DNA of 64,000 nucleotides. Source: Paenibacillus sp. FSL R5-0912 (lineage in GTDB: Bacteria > Bacillota > Bacilli > Paenibacillales > Paenibacillaceae). Where the stretch lies: positions 6,448,001 through 6,512,000 of the forward strand of contig NZ_CP009282.1 in NCBI RefSeq assembly GCF_000758605.1, in the 5' to 3' direction. Both the position numbers and the translations under genes were made by a program. Shown here in pieces: positions 8,918 to 18,101 of this stretch (position 1 is the first letter of the stretch; each line of letters starts with the position of its first letter). The notes below the pieces were generated by a model, which was not told the origin of the DNA, ran no database searches, and worked only from the letters and a program-made list of their open reading frames with translations.

Positions 8918-9817
8918 TTACTCCTTGACCGCTCCGAGCATAACACCTTGAACGAAGTATTTCTGGACGAACGGATACACACAGAGAATAGGCAGAGTAG
9001 CAAATACTACAACGGATGCCTTAAGGACCTCCGGATTACTAAGCTGGACCTGGGTGGCTTCCAGCTGGAAGCTTTCACTCGCCTGGATAACCAGATAATA
9101 GAGCTTGAGCTGCAGCGGCCGCAGGGAGATCTCATGCTTAATATAGAACAGGGCATCCTGGTAAGCATTCCAGCGGCCGACTGCGTAGAAGAGCGCCAGT
9201 GTCGCCATAATCGGCTTGGACAGCGGCAGGACAATGCTGAACAGGATCCGGAAATGCCCGGCACCGTCGATCCGCGCTGATTCTTCCAGACTTACCGGTA
9301 TACCGTGCGTTAGCGAAGTCTTCATAATCAGCAGATTGAAGGCACTGAACGACAAGGGCAGAACCAGTGACCAGATCGTATCCATCAGTCCCAGATTGTT
9401 AATGTTCATATAGTCCGGGATGATGCCTCCACTGAAGTACATCGTGAACAGGAAGATGAAGGTGATGACCCGGCGGCCCTTGAACTGGGCTCTCGACAGC
9501 GGGTAAGCGGCGCAGATGGTCAAAATCATCCCCAGAATGGTGAACAGTACAGTCACGATAACCGTGATATACAGTGAACGGAGGATACTGGCATCCGCGA
9601 AGATTTTACGGTACGCTTCGATGGTGAAGCCCTGCGGCCACAGAAAGACCTTATTGGCAATGACAAAGGAGTCAGAGCTCAGGGATTTCGATACGACATG
9701 AATAAACGGCAGCAGGCATATGAGCGAGACTACGATGATTGCGAAGCGGATCAGAAATTCCCAGGTATCTATACGTGCTTTATGGGGTACGGCAGAGCCC
9801 CCGGCTGTTGCTTTCAT
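8918..9817 (-). CDS. Carbohydrate ABC transporter permease (YtcP-like)
   Basis: Inner-membrane permease of 299 residues with about six helices. The EAA loop reads SLEESARIDGAGHFRILFSIVLPLSKP, which contacts the ATPase. It resembles the YtcP/MalG-type partner. AAAGGAGAGG precedes the ATG. It lies between the other permease (14-base gap) and the binding protein and is co-transcribed with both. No ATPase gene is present in the cluster. Confidence 0.9.
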   Translation of the reverse strand: MKATAGGSAVPHKARIDTWEFLIRFAIIVVSLICLLPFIHVVSKSLSSDSFVIANKVFLWPQGFTIEAYRKIFADASILRSLYITVIVTVLFTILGMILTICAAYPLSRAQFKGRRVITFIFLFTMYFSGGIIPDYMNINNLGLMDTIWSLVLPLSFSAFNLLIMKTSLTHGIPVSLEESARIDGAGHFRILFSIVLPLSKPIMATLALFYAVGRWNAYQDALFYIKHEISLRPLQLKLYYLVIQASESFQLEATQVQLSNPEVLKASVVVFATLPILCVYPFVQKYFVQGVMLGAVKE

Positions 9818-9831
9818 GGTTCCTCTCCTTT

Positions 9832-10788
9832 CTACAATATTCCATCCTCGCCAAGTTTCTTGGCTACACGGTCCGCGGAGATGACCAGAATAATACCGAT
9901 AACGGACTGGAATAATCCGATGGCTGTCGCCCGGCTGAAGTTGCCGCTCTCGATCCCCCAGCGGTATACCAGCACCGGAATGGTCGTTGTGAACTCTGTG
10001 GTGGCTTTATTCTGCAGAGCGTAAATACGCTCGAAGGAGCCGTCCATCACTTTCCCCAGAGCCATGATCAGCAAGGTCACAATAGTCGCACGGATGGAAG
10101 GCAGCGTGATATTCCACACTTTTCTCCAGCGTCCTGCTCCATCGACCGTAGCCGCTTCATACATCTCAGGGTTAATCCCGCTCATCGCCGCCAGGTAGAT
10201 AATGGTACCCCAGCCCATACTCTGCCACACGCCGATGGCCAGATAGCTGATCAGCCAGTTATTGTCCTCCTGCAGGAACGGAATACGGGTACCGCCCATG
10301 AGTTCAATCAGATTGTTGACTACACCGCCTCCCTCACTGAGAAGCTGGTAAGCGATAGCCCCGATAATGACCCAGGACAGGAAGTGAGGCAAGTACAGTA
10401 TCGTCTGATTAATGCGCTTGAAGCGTATGCTTTTGACCTCATTCAGCAGCAGCGCCAGTACAATCGGCATCGTGAAGCTGAAGCAGAGATCAAGCACATT
10501 GAGCAGCAGCGTATTCCGGACGGCCTTAATGAAATCAGCCTTGGCGAAAAGCTCCTGGAAAACCTCCATTCCGGCCCAGTCACTGCCCCAGAAGCCCCGA
10601 GCAATTTTGTAATCCTTAAAAGCGATTACAAGTCCGGTCATCGGCAAATATTTGAATACGATTACAAATGCCAGCGGAAGCATAACGAGCAGGTAGAGCT
10701 GCCAGTCACGCTGCAAATAATATCCGAATCCCTGTTTCTTTTTTAGTAAAGGACTGTGATTTGTTTGTGAAGCGCTCGCAACTTTCAA
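9832..10788 (-). CDS. ABC transporter permease (LplB/YteP-like)
   Basis: Membrane permease of about 318 residues with six predicted helices after a basic, polar N-terminal stretch. The EAA motif reads EMYEAATVDGAGRWRKVWNITLPSIR. It pairs with the next permease to form the channel of an oligosaccharide importer. The TTG at 10788 is preferred because AGGAGGTGA lies eight bases upstream; a GTG at 10797 overlaps that site. First gene of the three-gene transporter operon; a catabolite-repression-like site lies about 190 bases upstream. Confidence 0.88.
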   Translation of the reverse strand: MKVASASQTNHSPLLKKKQGFGYYLQRDWQLYLLVMLPLAFVIVFKYLPMTGLVIAFKDYKIARGFWGSDWAGMEVFQELFAKADFIKAVRNTLLLNVLDLCFSFTMPIVLALLLNEVKSIRFKRINQTILYLPHFLSWVIIGAIAYQLLSEGGGVVNNLIELMGGTRIPFLQEDNNWLISYLAIGVWQSMGWGTIIYLAAMSGINPEMYEAATVDGAGRWRKVWNITLPSIRATIVTLLIMALGKVMDGSFERIYALQNKATTEFTTTIPVLVYRWGIESGNFSRATAIGLFQSVIGIILVISADRVAKKLGEDGIL

Positions 10789-10975
10789 AATTGTCACCTC
10801 CTGCCTCCAATGTTCTTCTTGCCGGCCAATGTCCTCCGGCTCGATTTCTATGCTAGCCCCTTTGCCTGATATTGAAAATCATGAGTATTGATGATCACCA
10901 TCAAATTTGATTGAAGTGCGCTCTCAAAGGCCTCTGCAGCATTATAATGATCAAATATGATAGGCATTCCCAAAA

Positions 10976-10989
10976 TTAAAGCGCTTTCA
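10976..10989 (-). promoter_or_regulatory. Candidate cre site (CcpA) upstream of the sugar importer
   Basis: Minus strand reads TGAAAGCGCTTTAA, differing from the cre consensus TGWAANCGNTNWCA at one position. It lies in the 241-base gap before the transporter operon, fitting carbon catabolite control. Confidence 0.5.
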
Positions 10990-11029
10990 AGAAGTAAAGA
11001 AAGCAGCCCCTCCGGCCAGGAAAAGGCTC

Positions 11030-13297
11030 CTAGGAGCTCTTACTCTTGGCCGATTTGTAGCTGCTTGGCGGCATGCCTTCATATTTACGGAAAAAGCGGT
11101 TGAAGCTCTGAACATTATAATAGCCAACCTCTGCTGCGATTTGCTTGATTGAGCATTCTGTATCCAGCAGCAGCTCTTTGGCCTTCTCGATCCGCAGCTG
11201 ATTCACAAAATCAATCATGCTATTGCCGGTTTGCTCATAGACGATCTTGCGCATATAAGAATAGCTGATGCCGATTTCCTTGGCCATATCCTCGAACACA
11301 ATCTCTTCACGGAAATTTTTCTTCAAATAATGAATGATTCGTTCCGCATGATTGGTTTCACACGTGCTGCGGTCCAGGCTCTGTACGATTTCAGTGAAGA
11401 AACCATGCAGATATTCCTCCAGCTCATCCAGTGTATCCATTGCAGCAAGAATGGAGTACACATTCCCTCTGCCCATAACCATCCGGCCTGTGCTGATATG
11501 ATTCTCGCGGAGGTGCTTGATCGTTGCCCCCATCAGCTGATAGTAGATGAACATAATATTATCGTAGGAAATATTCTCTTCCGAAGCGATCTGGCTGCGG
11601 ATGCTCTGAAGCTCTTTGAATATCCCCGCCAGATCACCGGCATCCAGGAAGTTGAGAATCCTCCGCTCACTGCTCTCGGAATCGAGATATTTGCGGCTGC
11701 CCTCCTCTTCATCGTGCCAGTACATAATGCTTCCCGCCCCGTTGATCATCCGGTGTTTGATGACTTCCATCGCTTCAAACAGCCGCAGGGCAACCCTCTC
11801 GGGTGCATCAGCCAAATCACTTACCCCGATCGTGACTGAATGCTCCAGCATTTCGAGGGATTGATCCCGGATCTGCTCCAGCGCCTGACGGAGCAGCTCC
11901 TCCTTCTCCCCGGACTCATCTGGAGCAAAGTTCAGCACAATCACTATACAGCCATCGTTATGATATACACTGCGGGCGAGTATCCCCTCCGGGAAGAAGC
12001 TCTCATACTTCGCATTGAGCAGATACCGGTGATAGCTGCGTGTCTCCACATTGGTATTGCCTACATACCGCCGGTACTGGTCGATAGACACCACAACAAC
12101 TCTGTAGCATACTTCCGGAAAAGCCTCCGTGATCCGAGGCGGAATCTCACCCCGCAAAAGACGGTGAACAGCAAGACTCCGGGTATCCTGCTCACGCTCC
12201 TGCAGCAGCTGGAACAGGCTTTCCTCTTCCTCCTGCATGCGTTTGAACGCCATATTCAGGAAGGCCAGCTCATTCTTATTGACCACACCCAGGTCGCTCT
12301 TCGAGCGGATCGTCCGTACCAGCTGCCGGAGGGGCCTGGACAGCCAGGTTGCAAGAAAGATGGCAAGCAGCGTCCCGAGCAATATGATAGCTCCGGTAAG
12401 CAGAATGATATTCCCCTTCATATCCCGTGATCTGATCATCAGCTCATCCATGGAGCTCCAGCTTACATTCCACCATCCGGACAATGCCGAGCGGCTCCAG
12501 GCGTACACCATCCGCTTGCCGTCCAGTTCGCGGAAAGTGTAGCCTTCACTAGCTCCCTGGTTCAGTATTTCCTGAAGGAAAGGCAGCTTTAGGCCGTCGG
12601 AGAGCAGCAGGGACTGGTCATTGAAGGAAATGACTTTGCCGTCCGAGTCCAGCAGCAGATAGTTGCTGTCTCCGCTCTCTGTTGCATGCAGATATTTGCC
12701 GATCTGGCTCTCTTTCAGGTTGACTACGATAATTCCGCGGGTTGTGGATGACAGACGATTGAGGGGATACACATACGATACAACATTTTCTCCCGACTCC
12801 AGCTTACGGGGAACCCAAACCCCGCTGATACCTCTGCGTCCTTCAAGCGCTTCATTGATCCAATCGATGGACTCGTACCGTTCCAGCGTCGTGATGCTGT
12901 TGTCAGTAGAGAACACATAATCCGAATCATTCAGATAAAAGTACGAAGAGTACACACCGTCTACCCGGCGGTTCAAGTTCAGCAGTTCTTTCGTTACGGA
13001 GAGTGCCAGGCTCACGTTGTTGTAATTTGCGTTAATTTCATCGTAGGTCTCAAAGCTGCGGATACGGTCAAAAATATTCGTCGCCGCCAGACGCGACGTG
13101 TCCTGAGCCAGATTGGCAAGCGCGTTCTCATTTAACTTGCGGCTCGCATTCAGCCCGGCAAGCGTGGATTCTCCAATGGCTACCTCTGAGTTCTGTATAA
13201 TCTGTGATCCGCTGTACCATGTCAGAATCGCTGTCGGAATTGCCATGATGCAGAATAGAATCAGTGCCAGCTGCAGGATCATCGGTGTTTTTTTCAT
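11030..13297 (-). CDS. Membrane-bound AraC family transcriptional regulator (YesS-like)
   Basis: Regulator of 755 residues. A membrane helix at about 8-27 is followed by an extracellular Cache-like sensing region (about 30-290), a second helix at about 293-316, a HAMP-like linker, and a C-terminal AraC double helix-turn-helix (about 655-750, with ISYSYMRKIVYEQTG and YYNVQSFNRFFRKYEGMPPS). This one-component layout matches B. subtilis YesS and relatives that switch on adjacent sugar importer operons. AGGGGGAT precedes the ATG. It lies directly upstream of the ABC operon on the same strand and probably controls it. A perfect cre match sits 83 bases upstream. Confidence 0.88.
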   Translation of the reverse strand: MKKTPMILQLALILFCIMAIPTAILTWYSGSQIIQNSEVAIGESTLAGLNASRKLNENALANLAQDTSRLAATNIFDRIRSFETYDEINANYNNVSLALSVTKELLNLNRRVDGVYSSYFYLNDSDYVFSTDNSITTLERYESIDWINEALEGRRGISGVWVPRKLESGENVVSYVYPLNRLSSTTRGIIVVNLKESQIGKYLHATESGDSNYLLLDSDGKVISFNDQSLLLSDGLKLPFLQEILNQGASEGYTFRELDGKRMVYAWSRSALSGWWNVSWSSMDELMIRSRDMKGNIILLTGAIILLGTLLAIFLATWLSRPLRQLVRTIRSKSDLGVVNKNELAFLNMAFKRMQEEEESLFQLLQEREQDTRSLAVHRLLRGEIPPRITEAFPEVCYRVVVVSIDQYRRYVGNTNVETRSYHRYLLNAKYESFFPEGILARSVYHNDGCIVIVLNFAPDESGEKEELLRQALEQIRDQSLEMLEHSVTIGVSDLADAPERVALRLFEAMEVIKHRMINGAGSIMYWHDEEEGSRKYLDSESSERRILNFLDAGDLAGIFKELQSIRSQIASEENISYDNIMFIYYQLMGATIKHLRENHISTGRMVMGRGNVYSILAAMDTLDELEEYLHGFFTEIVQSLDRSTCETNHAERIIHYLKKNFREEIVFEDMAKEIGISYSYMRKIVYEQTGNSMIDFVNQLRIEKAKELLLDTECSIKQIAAEVGYYNVQSFNRFFRKYEGMPPSSYKSAKSKSS

Positions 13298-13379
13298 ATT
13301 TGTATCCCCCTAAGGATGTCTCTATATGTAGCTGCCTTGAAATTATCTTATGTCCATATCTCAGCTGGCCGTATCGATA

Positions 13380-13393
13380 TGTTACCGCTTACA
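13380..13393 (-). promoter_or_regulatory. Perfect cre consensus upstream of the AraC regulator
   Basis: Minus strand reads TGTAAGCGGTAACA, matching every defined position of the CcpA cre consensus. Located 83 bases before the regulator start, so carbon status could gate the regulator as well as the importer. Confidence 0.6.
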
Positions 13394-13604
13394 TTTAAAT
13401 TTTCCAACCCCCTGATACAATTATTCTGTGCCTCGCGGCAAATCTCTCCGTCCGGATCACTTCAATGTTTTTAGTTTAACATTTCAAATTACTTTTTACA
13501 TATGTGCATAGGAAATTTTTTCAAACAATTTCGAAATATTAGCAAGCCACCTGCCACTTATTCCTTAGCCGAAGCCCATTTCCGTCTTTGCAGGGGATTG
13601 TCAC

Positions 13605-13654
13605 TTGACACCGGACCGATTTCCAACTAAGGTTAGTTACATCAGTAATTAACC
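13605..13654 (+). promoter_or_regulatory. Promoter and dyad operator of the GntR/ABC operon
   Basis: A perfect -35 TTGACA (13605-13610) is followed after 17 bases by a weak -10, TAAGGT. The -10 overlaps an inverted repeat GGTTAGTTA-N6-TAATTAACC (13631-13654; eight of nine pairs). GntR repressors of the YtrA group usually bind such a dyad at their own promoter, so this is a likely autoregulatory operator. Confidence 0.5.
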
Positions 13655-13671
13655 AGTTAGGTGGTGAAGCG

Positions 13672-14043
13672 GTGGGTATCCAGATGGATGACAACCGGCC
13701 GATTTTCGTGCAGATTGCGGAGCTGATTGAGAATGACATTATCGATGGAACCGTGCCTGAGGAGACACAGGTGCCTTCCACAAACCAGTTCGCAGCCTTT
13801 TACAGCATCAATCCGGCAACGGCGGCCAAAGGTGTGAATCTGCTCGTAGAGCAGGGAATCTTGTATAAAAAGCGGGGGATCGGAATGTTTGTTGCAGCGG
13901 GAGCACGCTCCGAGTTGACGAATAAGCGCAAACAGCAGTTCTATGAGCAATATGTGGTGGCAATGATCCGTGAGGCCGCGAAGCTGGGCATTACTACGGA
14001 GCAATTGTCTGAAATGATCCGTAAGGGGGATGAGAACCGATGA
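13672..14043 (+). CDS. GntR family regulator, YtrA subfamily
   Basis: Short repressor of 123 residues with an N-terminal winged helix (about 10-75; VPSTNQFAAFYSINPATAAKG is the recognition part) and only a short helical tail for dimerisation. That is the YtrA layout, without a large ligand domain. Start is GTG with AGGTGGTG just upstream. It overlaps the downstream ATPase gene by four bases (ATGA). Such regulators control an adjacent ABC transporter and often respond to cell-envelope stress; the trigger here is unknown. Confidence 0.88.
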   Translation: MGIQMDDNRPIFVQIAELIENDIIDGTVPEETQVPSTNQFAAFYSINPATAAKGVNLLVEQGILYKKRGIGMFVAAGARSELTNKRKQQFYEQYVVAMIREAAKLGITTEQLSEMIRKGDENR

Positions 14044-14981
14044 CGGGTACGGAGAAGAAGCATGAAGCAGCGGTAATTCCATCCGGCGCAAAGCTCGATT
14101 TGAGCCATGTGAGCAAGATTTTCCGCGGAGGCCAGGGCGTACATGATATCTCGCTGAGCCTGGAGCCGGGGATGATTCATGGACTGATCGGAGCCAACGG
14201 CAGCGGCAAAAGCACCCTGCTCTCCCTCATTGCCGGCCAGAGGTTCGCAGACAGCGGACTGGTCACGTATGGCGGCGTTCACGTGAATGAGCATGCAGCG
14301 GCACTAAGTCAGATCTGTCTGGTCAAGACCTATGAACGCTCCTGGGAGAACTACTCATTGAAGGAAATCTACAAGTTCGCCTCGATCTTCTACCCCTATT
14401 GGGATGAGCCGCTGGCCAGAGAGCTGATGGACAAATTCCAGCTTAAAGGCAGCAAGAATTACCAGCAGCTGTCACGCGGTGGCCAATCCATGGCAGGGAT
14501 CATTAAGGGGCTGGCCAGCCGTGCTCCGCTGACGCTGCTGGATGAACCGGTAATCGGCCTGGATGCCTCGATGCGCGAAATCTTTTACCGGACCCTGCTT
14601 GAGGATTACAGCAATTATCCACGCACCTTTGTAATGACTACACACCTGATCGAAGAAGCGGAGAACCTGTTTGAACGGATGGTTTATCTCAAAAGAGGTC
14701 GTATCGCCTTCCAAGGTCCTGTAGAGGATTTTGCCGCCAACGCCGTCTATGCTTCCGGGCCCGCTACCGTGCTGGAGAAGCTGCTGGGGGATGTCCGCGT
14801 ACTGCACAGTGAACGCCTGGGAGGCAAGCTGCTGCTTGCGCTTGAGAATCTCTCCGGCCCCGCCGAACACAGAATGCTCCAGGATCAGGGCATTGAGCTG
14901 TCTCCGGTTCCGCTGCAGAAGCTGTTCGTATATCTGACGCTGCGCGATGCAGAGAATTCGCAAGGAGGCGGAAACCGATGA
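14040..14981 (+). CDS. ABC transporter ATP-binding protein
   Basis: ATPase subunit of 313 residues. Walker A GANGSGKST is at 51-59, the signature LSRGGQ near 143, and Walker B LTLLDEP follows with an H-loop in MTTHLIEEAENLF. The roughly 100-residue C-terminal extension is typical of export-type ATPases. It overlaps the GntR gene by four bases and the membrane gene by four bases, so translation is coupled. Together they form a YtrA-YtrB-like efflux or envelope-stress transporter. Substrate unknown. Confidence 0.9.
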   Translation: MTGTEKKHEAAVIPSGAKLDLSHVSKIFRGGQGVHDISLSLEPGMIHGLIGANGSGKSTLLSLIAGQRFADSGLVTYGGVHVNEHAAALSQICLVKTYERSWENYSLKEIYKFASIFYPYWDEPLARELMDKFQLKGSKNYQQLSRGGQSMAGIIKGLASRAPLTLLDEPVIGLDASMREIFYRTLLEDYSNYPRTFVMTTHLIEEAENLFERMVYLKRGRIAFQGPVEDFAANAVYASGPATVLEKLLGDVRVLHSERLGGKLLLALENLSGPAEHRMLQDQGIELSPVPLQKLFVYLTLRDAENSQGGGNR

Positions 14982-15670
14982 GCTACCGTAGTTTAATGAT
15001 GTTTCACCTGAAGGATTACCGCAGAGGCGCCTTGATTCTGCTGAGTATATTCATTTGTGTGGACACCGCCCTGGTACTGATGATGAAGTTTCTGCCCGCC
15101 TGGGATATGGGAACGGCGGACAATATCTTCAGCGTGAACCGGAATATTATGTCTATCTTCATGATCGTCAGCATGATCGTTACAGTGGCTATTACCTTTC
15201 CGCTGATGAGCAGCTTCAGTGTGACCCGCCGCAATTTCTACGTCAGCTCGCTGTTTGCCCTGCTGGCCTTCTGCATAACGGCTGCGCTGGCGGAGACTGC
15301 CGTGTATCTGATCGGCCGGGCTGTTCTTCCTTCGATTGGACTCCCGGTTGATGTGGACCGGCCGCTCCTGCTCTCCGCGTACATGTTCATGCTGACGCTG
15401 CTCGATGTCTCGGTAGCCACCTTCCTGATCGGCGCCTGTTTTTACAGATTCAGAGTAATCATTGGAACCCTCCTGGCCATCGTGTATTTCGGATCTGTCG
15501 CCCTCATTTCCCAAATGTTCCCCTCTATGGAGTACATGGAGAACTTCGCATTATTCTCGACAGATCCCGCAATGTTCGAGCCTGGAACCACTCTCCTCCT
15601 GTGGGGGATCATCGCCCTATGCGCGGGGGCTGGGTGGATGGTATACCGCCGGACTGACATCCGGATGTAG
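14978..15670 (+). CDS. ABC transporter membrane subunit
   Basis: Integral membrane protein of 230 residues with six predicted helices and no enzymatic motif. Position (overlapping the ATPase gene by ATGA, last in the operon) makes it the likely transmembrane partner. Its sequence is not a strong match to any transporter I recognise, which is usual for small two-component exporters. A bidirectional terminator follows. Confidence 0.75.
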   Translation: MSYRSLMMFHLKDYRRGALILLSIFICVDTALVLMMKFLPAWDMGTADNIFSVNRNIMSIFMIVSMIVTVAITFPLMSSFSVTRRNFYVSSLFALLAFCITAALAETAVYLIGRAVLPSIGLPVDVDRPLLLSAYMFMLTLLDVSVATFLIGACFYRFRVIIGTLLAIVYFGSVALISQMFPSMEYMENFALFSTDPAMFEPGTTLLLWGIIALCAGAGWMVYRRTDIRM

Positions 15671-15689
15671 CCGTCTTTCTGAAGAGCAA

Positions 15690-15725
15690 AAAACGCCCGG
15701 CTGCACGTCAGCCTGGCGTTTTTTT
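15690..15725. terminator. Bidirectional terminator
   Basis: Arms AACGCCCGGCTG and CAGCCTGGCGTT with a five-base loop; T tracts on both strands. It serves the GntR/ABC operon and the convergent Ktr operon. Confidence 0.85.
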
Positions 15726-15764
15726 GCATTCTTTTATAGAGATACGCAGACTGGAATTCTGCAC

Positions 15765-16433
15765 CTAATCCGCATTCACCGCTTCATCCTCGAACTCCCC
15801 GATGCTGTCATTGGAGCCGATCACCACCATGATATCCCCCTGATGCACATAGTCGTGTGCGGTCGGGGCAACGATAATGCCGTCCTCGCGGTTCAGGGCA
15901 ATAATGCTGCAGCCGTATTTGCCCCGTGTGTTCAGCTCTGCGAGGCTTTTGCCGTCCATGCAGGCAGGCACCGTCAGCTCAACGATCTTGTAGTCCTTGG
16001 AGATCTCAATATAGTCCAGTAAGTTTGGTGTCACCAGCTGGTGGGCCACACGGATTCCCATATCACGCTCCGGAAAAATCACCCGGTCCACGCCCAGCTT
16101 CGACAATGCGCGTCCATGCAGAATCGAGATGGCTTTGCCGACCACCTGCTTGACGCCGAGCTCCTTGAGCAGAATTGCAGCCAGAATGCTCCGCTCCATA
16201 TTATCCCCGATCGCCACAACTCCGCAGTCGAAATTACGCACCCCGAGGGAGCGCATAATCCCTTCATCCGTAGCATCCGCCATCACCGCATGGGTCAGCT
16301 TGCCGGTCATCTCCTCCACCCGCTCCTCCTGGTGGTCAATCCCAAGCACCTCATAGCCCATGGACATCAGCTCAAGCGCCAGACTTGAACCGAAGCGGCC
16401 CAGGCCGATTACAACAAATTGCTGTGCTTTCAT
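15765..16433 (-). CDS. ktrA: Potassium uptake regulatory subunit KtrA/KtrC
   Basis: Cytosolic gating ring subunit of the Ktr K+ importer, 222 residues. RCK_N Rossmann fold with G10-x-G12-xx-G15 (LGRFGSSLALELMSMGYE) for ATP/ADP or NAD(H), then an RCK_C domain (about 135-215) which in B. subtilis KtrA/KtrC binds c-di-AMP. AAGGGG precedes the ATG, 14 bases after the ktrB stop, so the pair is one operon. Whether it corresponds to KtrA or KtrC cannot be decided here. Confidence 0.9.
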   Translation of the reverse strand: MKAQQFVVIGLGRFGSSLALELMSMGYEVLGIDHQEERVEEMTGKLTHAVMADATDEGIMRSLGVRNFDCGVVAIGDNMERSILAAILLKELGVKQVVGKAISILHGRALSKLGVDRVIFPERDMGIRVAHQLVTPNLLDYIEISKDYKIVELTVPACMDGKSLAELNTRGKYGCSIIALNREDGIIVAPTAHDYVHQGDIMVVIGSNDSIGEFEDEAVNAD

Positions 16434-16447
16434 GTCTCGATTTCCCC

Positions 16448-17815
16448 TTATCCAATTATCATTTTGCCTTCCGGATACTTATACAAAGGTTTACCCTGTT
16501 TTGGCCCTAGTGCATAGGCCAGCGTCAGGAGTCCAAGCCGTCCGGCGAACATGGTCAGGCAGATCAGGATTTTGCCGACCTGAGTAAGCTCCGGCGTCAG
16601 TCCCAGACTCAGCCCCACGGTGGCAAACGCCGAGGTTGTCTCGAATAGAATCATCAGAAAAGCGCGGTCCTCCGTGGTGGAGAGCACCATCGAGACCGCA
16701 ACGATCAGCAGCAGGGCCAGCAGCGTAATGGTCAGCGCCTTGAACACACGCTCCTGGGCCAGCCGGTAACGGAATAGTACGATATCCTCCCGCCCGCGCA
16801 GCATAGAGATTACAGCTCCGACCATCAGCGTGAAGGTCGTCGTCTTGATTCCGCCGCCGGTTGAACCTGGAGAGGCACCGATAAACATCAGAATGATAAT
16901 GAAAAACTGCGTTGCCTGCCGCAGCCCCGTGATATCAAGCGTATTGGCCCCGGCCGTCCGGGGAGTGACCGATTGGAACAGGGCAGCCCACAGCTTGCCC
17001 CCGAAATTCAGCGGCCCAAGAGTGCGGGTATTGGTGAACTCGAAGATGAAGATGACGACCATCCCCGTAAAAATAAGTCCCCCGGTCATCGACAGCACCA
17101 CCTTGCTGTGCAAAGACAGCCTGCGCGTACGGCGGAATTCCACGAGATCCGACATGACAATGAAGCCGATACCGCCGGATACAATCAGGAATATCGTTGC
17201 AAGATTTACCGCAGGATCAGCTACATATCCGGTCAAGCTGCGATAGCCGCCAAAAAGATCAAACCCGGCATTATTAAACAATGATACTGCATGAAACAGA
17301 CCATAATATAGCGCACGGCTCAGCGGCATATCAACGGCCCAGCGGATGGTCAGCACGGCTGCTCCGGCAGCTTCAATCACCAGGGAATATACCAGCACCT
17401 TGCGGATCAGCCGCACGATTCCCTCCATCGAGCTCTGATTCATAGCCTCCTGAAGAATCAGCCGGTCGCGCAGCGAGATTCTGCGTTTCAGCAGCAGCGC
17501 AAACAGAGTGGCCATGGTCATGAAGCCCAGTCCGCCAATTTGAATGAGTACAAGAATGACAGCTTGTCCGAATCCGGTGAAATAGGTTCCCGTATCCACA
17601 ACGACCAGTCCGGTCACACAGGCTGCAGAGGTAGCCGTAAACAGCGCGTCGATGAAGCCCAGTGGATGCCCGGTTACACTGGACAACGGGAGCATAAGGA
17701 GCAGGGTACCTATGCTAATCATAGCAGCAAACCCAATCACCAGAATTTGCGGCGGAGAGAGCTTCAGAAATTTGAATCCTTTAATCTTTGAGAATGGTGA
17801 AGCCAAACCTCTCAT
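16448..17815 (-). CDS. ktrB: Potassium transporter TrkG/KtrB family membrane subunit
   Basis: K+-translocating subunit of 455 residues with four M1-P-M2 repeats. Pore-loop segments such as ATSAACVTGLVVVDTG, NNAGFDLFGG, SVTPRTAGANT and TSAFATVGLS carry the filter glycines expected of the Trk/Ktr family. Length is normal. The ATG has AAAGG almost abutting it, so the start is not certain and could lie a few codons downstream. It heads the operon with the gating subunit. No ydaO-type leader was recognised in the 286 bases upstream. Confidence 0.92.
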   Translation of the reverse strand: MRGLASPFSKIKGFKFLKLSPPQILVIGFAAMISIGTLLLMLPLSSVTGHPLGFIDALFTATSAACVTGLVVVDTGTYFTGFGQAVILVLIQIGGLGFMTMATLFALLLKRRISLRDRLILQEAMNQSSMEGIVRLIRKVLVYSLVIEAAGAAVLTIRWAVDMPLSRALYYGLFHAVSLFNNAGFDLFGGYRSLTGYVADPAVNLATIFLIVSGGIGFIVMSDLVEFRRTRRLSLHSKVVLSMTGGLIFTGMVVIFIFEFTNTRTLGPLNFGGKLWAALFQSVTPRTAGANTLDITGLRQATQFFIIILMFIGASPGSTGGGIKTTTFTLMVGAVISMLRGREDIVLFRYRLAQERVFKALTITLLALLLIVAVSMVLSTTEDRAFLMILFETTSAFATVGLSLGLTPELTQVGKILICLTMFAGRLGLLTLAYALGPKQGKPLYKYPEGKMIIG

Positions 17816-18033
17816 CCTTTCACAGTATCCATATTAGCTATTACGAATTCATCAATATCAAATAAACATACAAAATTATATACGTTATTGCCTGACTTCA
17901 CAAAGATTCATTTTCGATACAAGCAGAAGCGGCTTGTGAAGCATATAAATCCTTCTCTTTCTTATAATACGCTTTGAAAATAAACAAGCATAAGTCTGGA
18001 CCTCTCCACGTAAAACGATAATACGGCATTTTT

Positions 18034-18063
18034 TTGTAACTGCCCGGCAAGTAATACTATAAT
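18034..18063 (+). promoter_or_regulatory. Promoter of the CPBP protease gene
   Basis: TTGTAA (18034-18039), an 18-base spacer and a perfect TATAAT (18058-18063), ending 38 bases before the ATG. Sigma-A type. Confidence 0.6.
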
Positions 18064-18101
18064 GGAAATTACAAGAGTACTTCATTTCAAGGAGGCGTTT
18101 C

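Noticed and set aside
17816..18101. ydaO-type c-di-AMP riboswitch upstream of ktrB
   Set aside because: I could not find the conserved ydaO core sequences in the 286-base gap; only AT-rich promoter-like sequence is seen.
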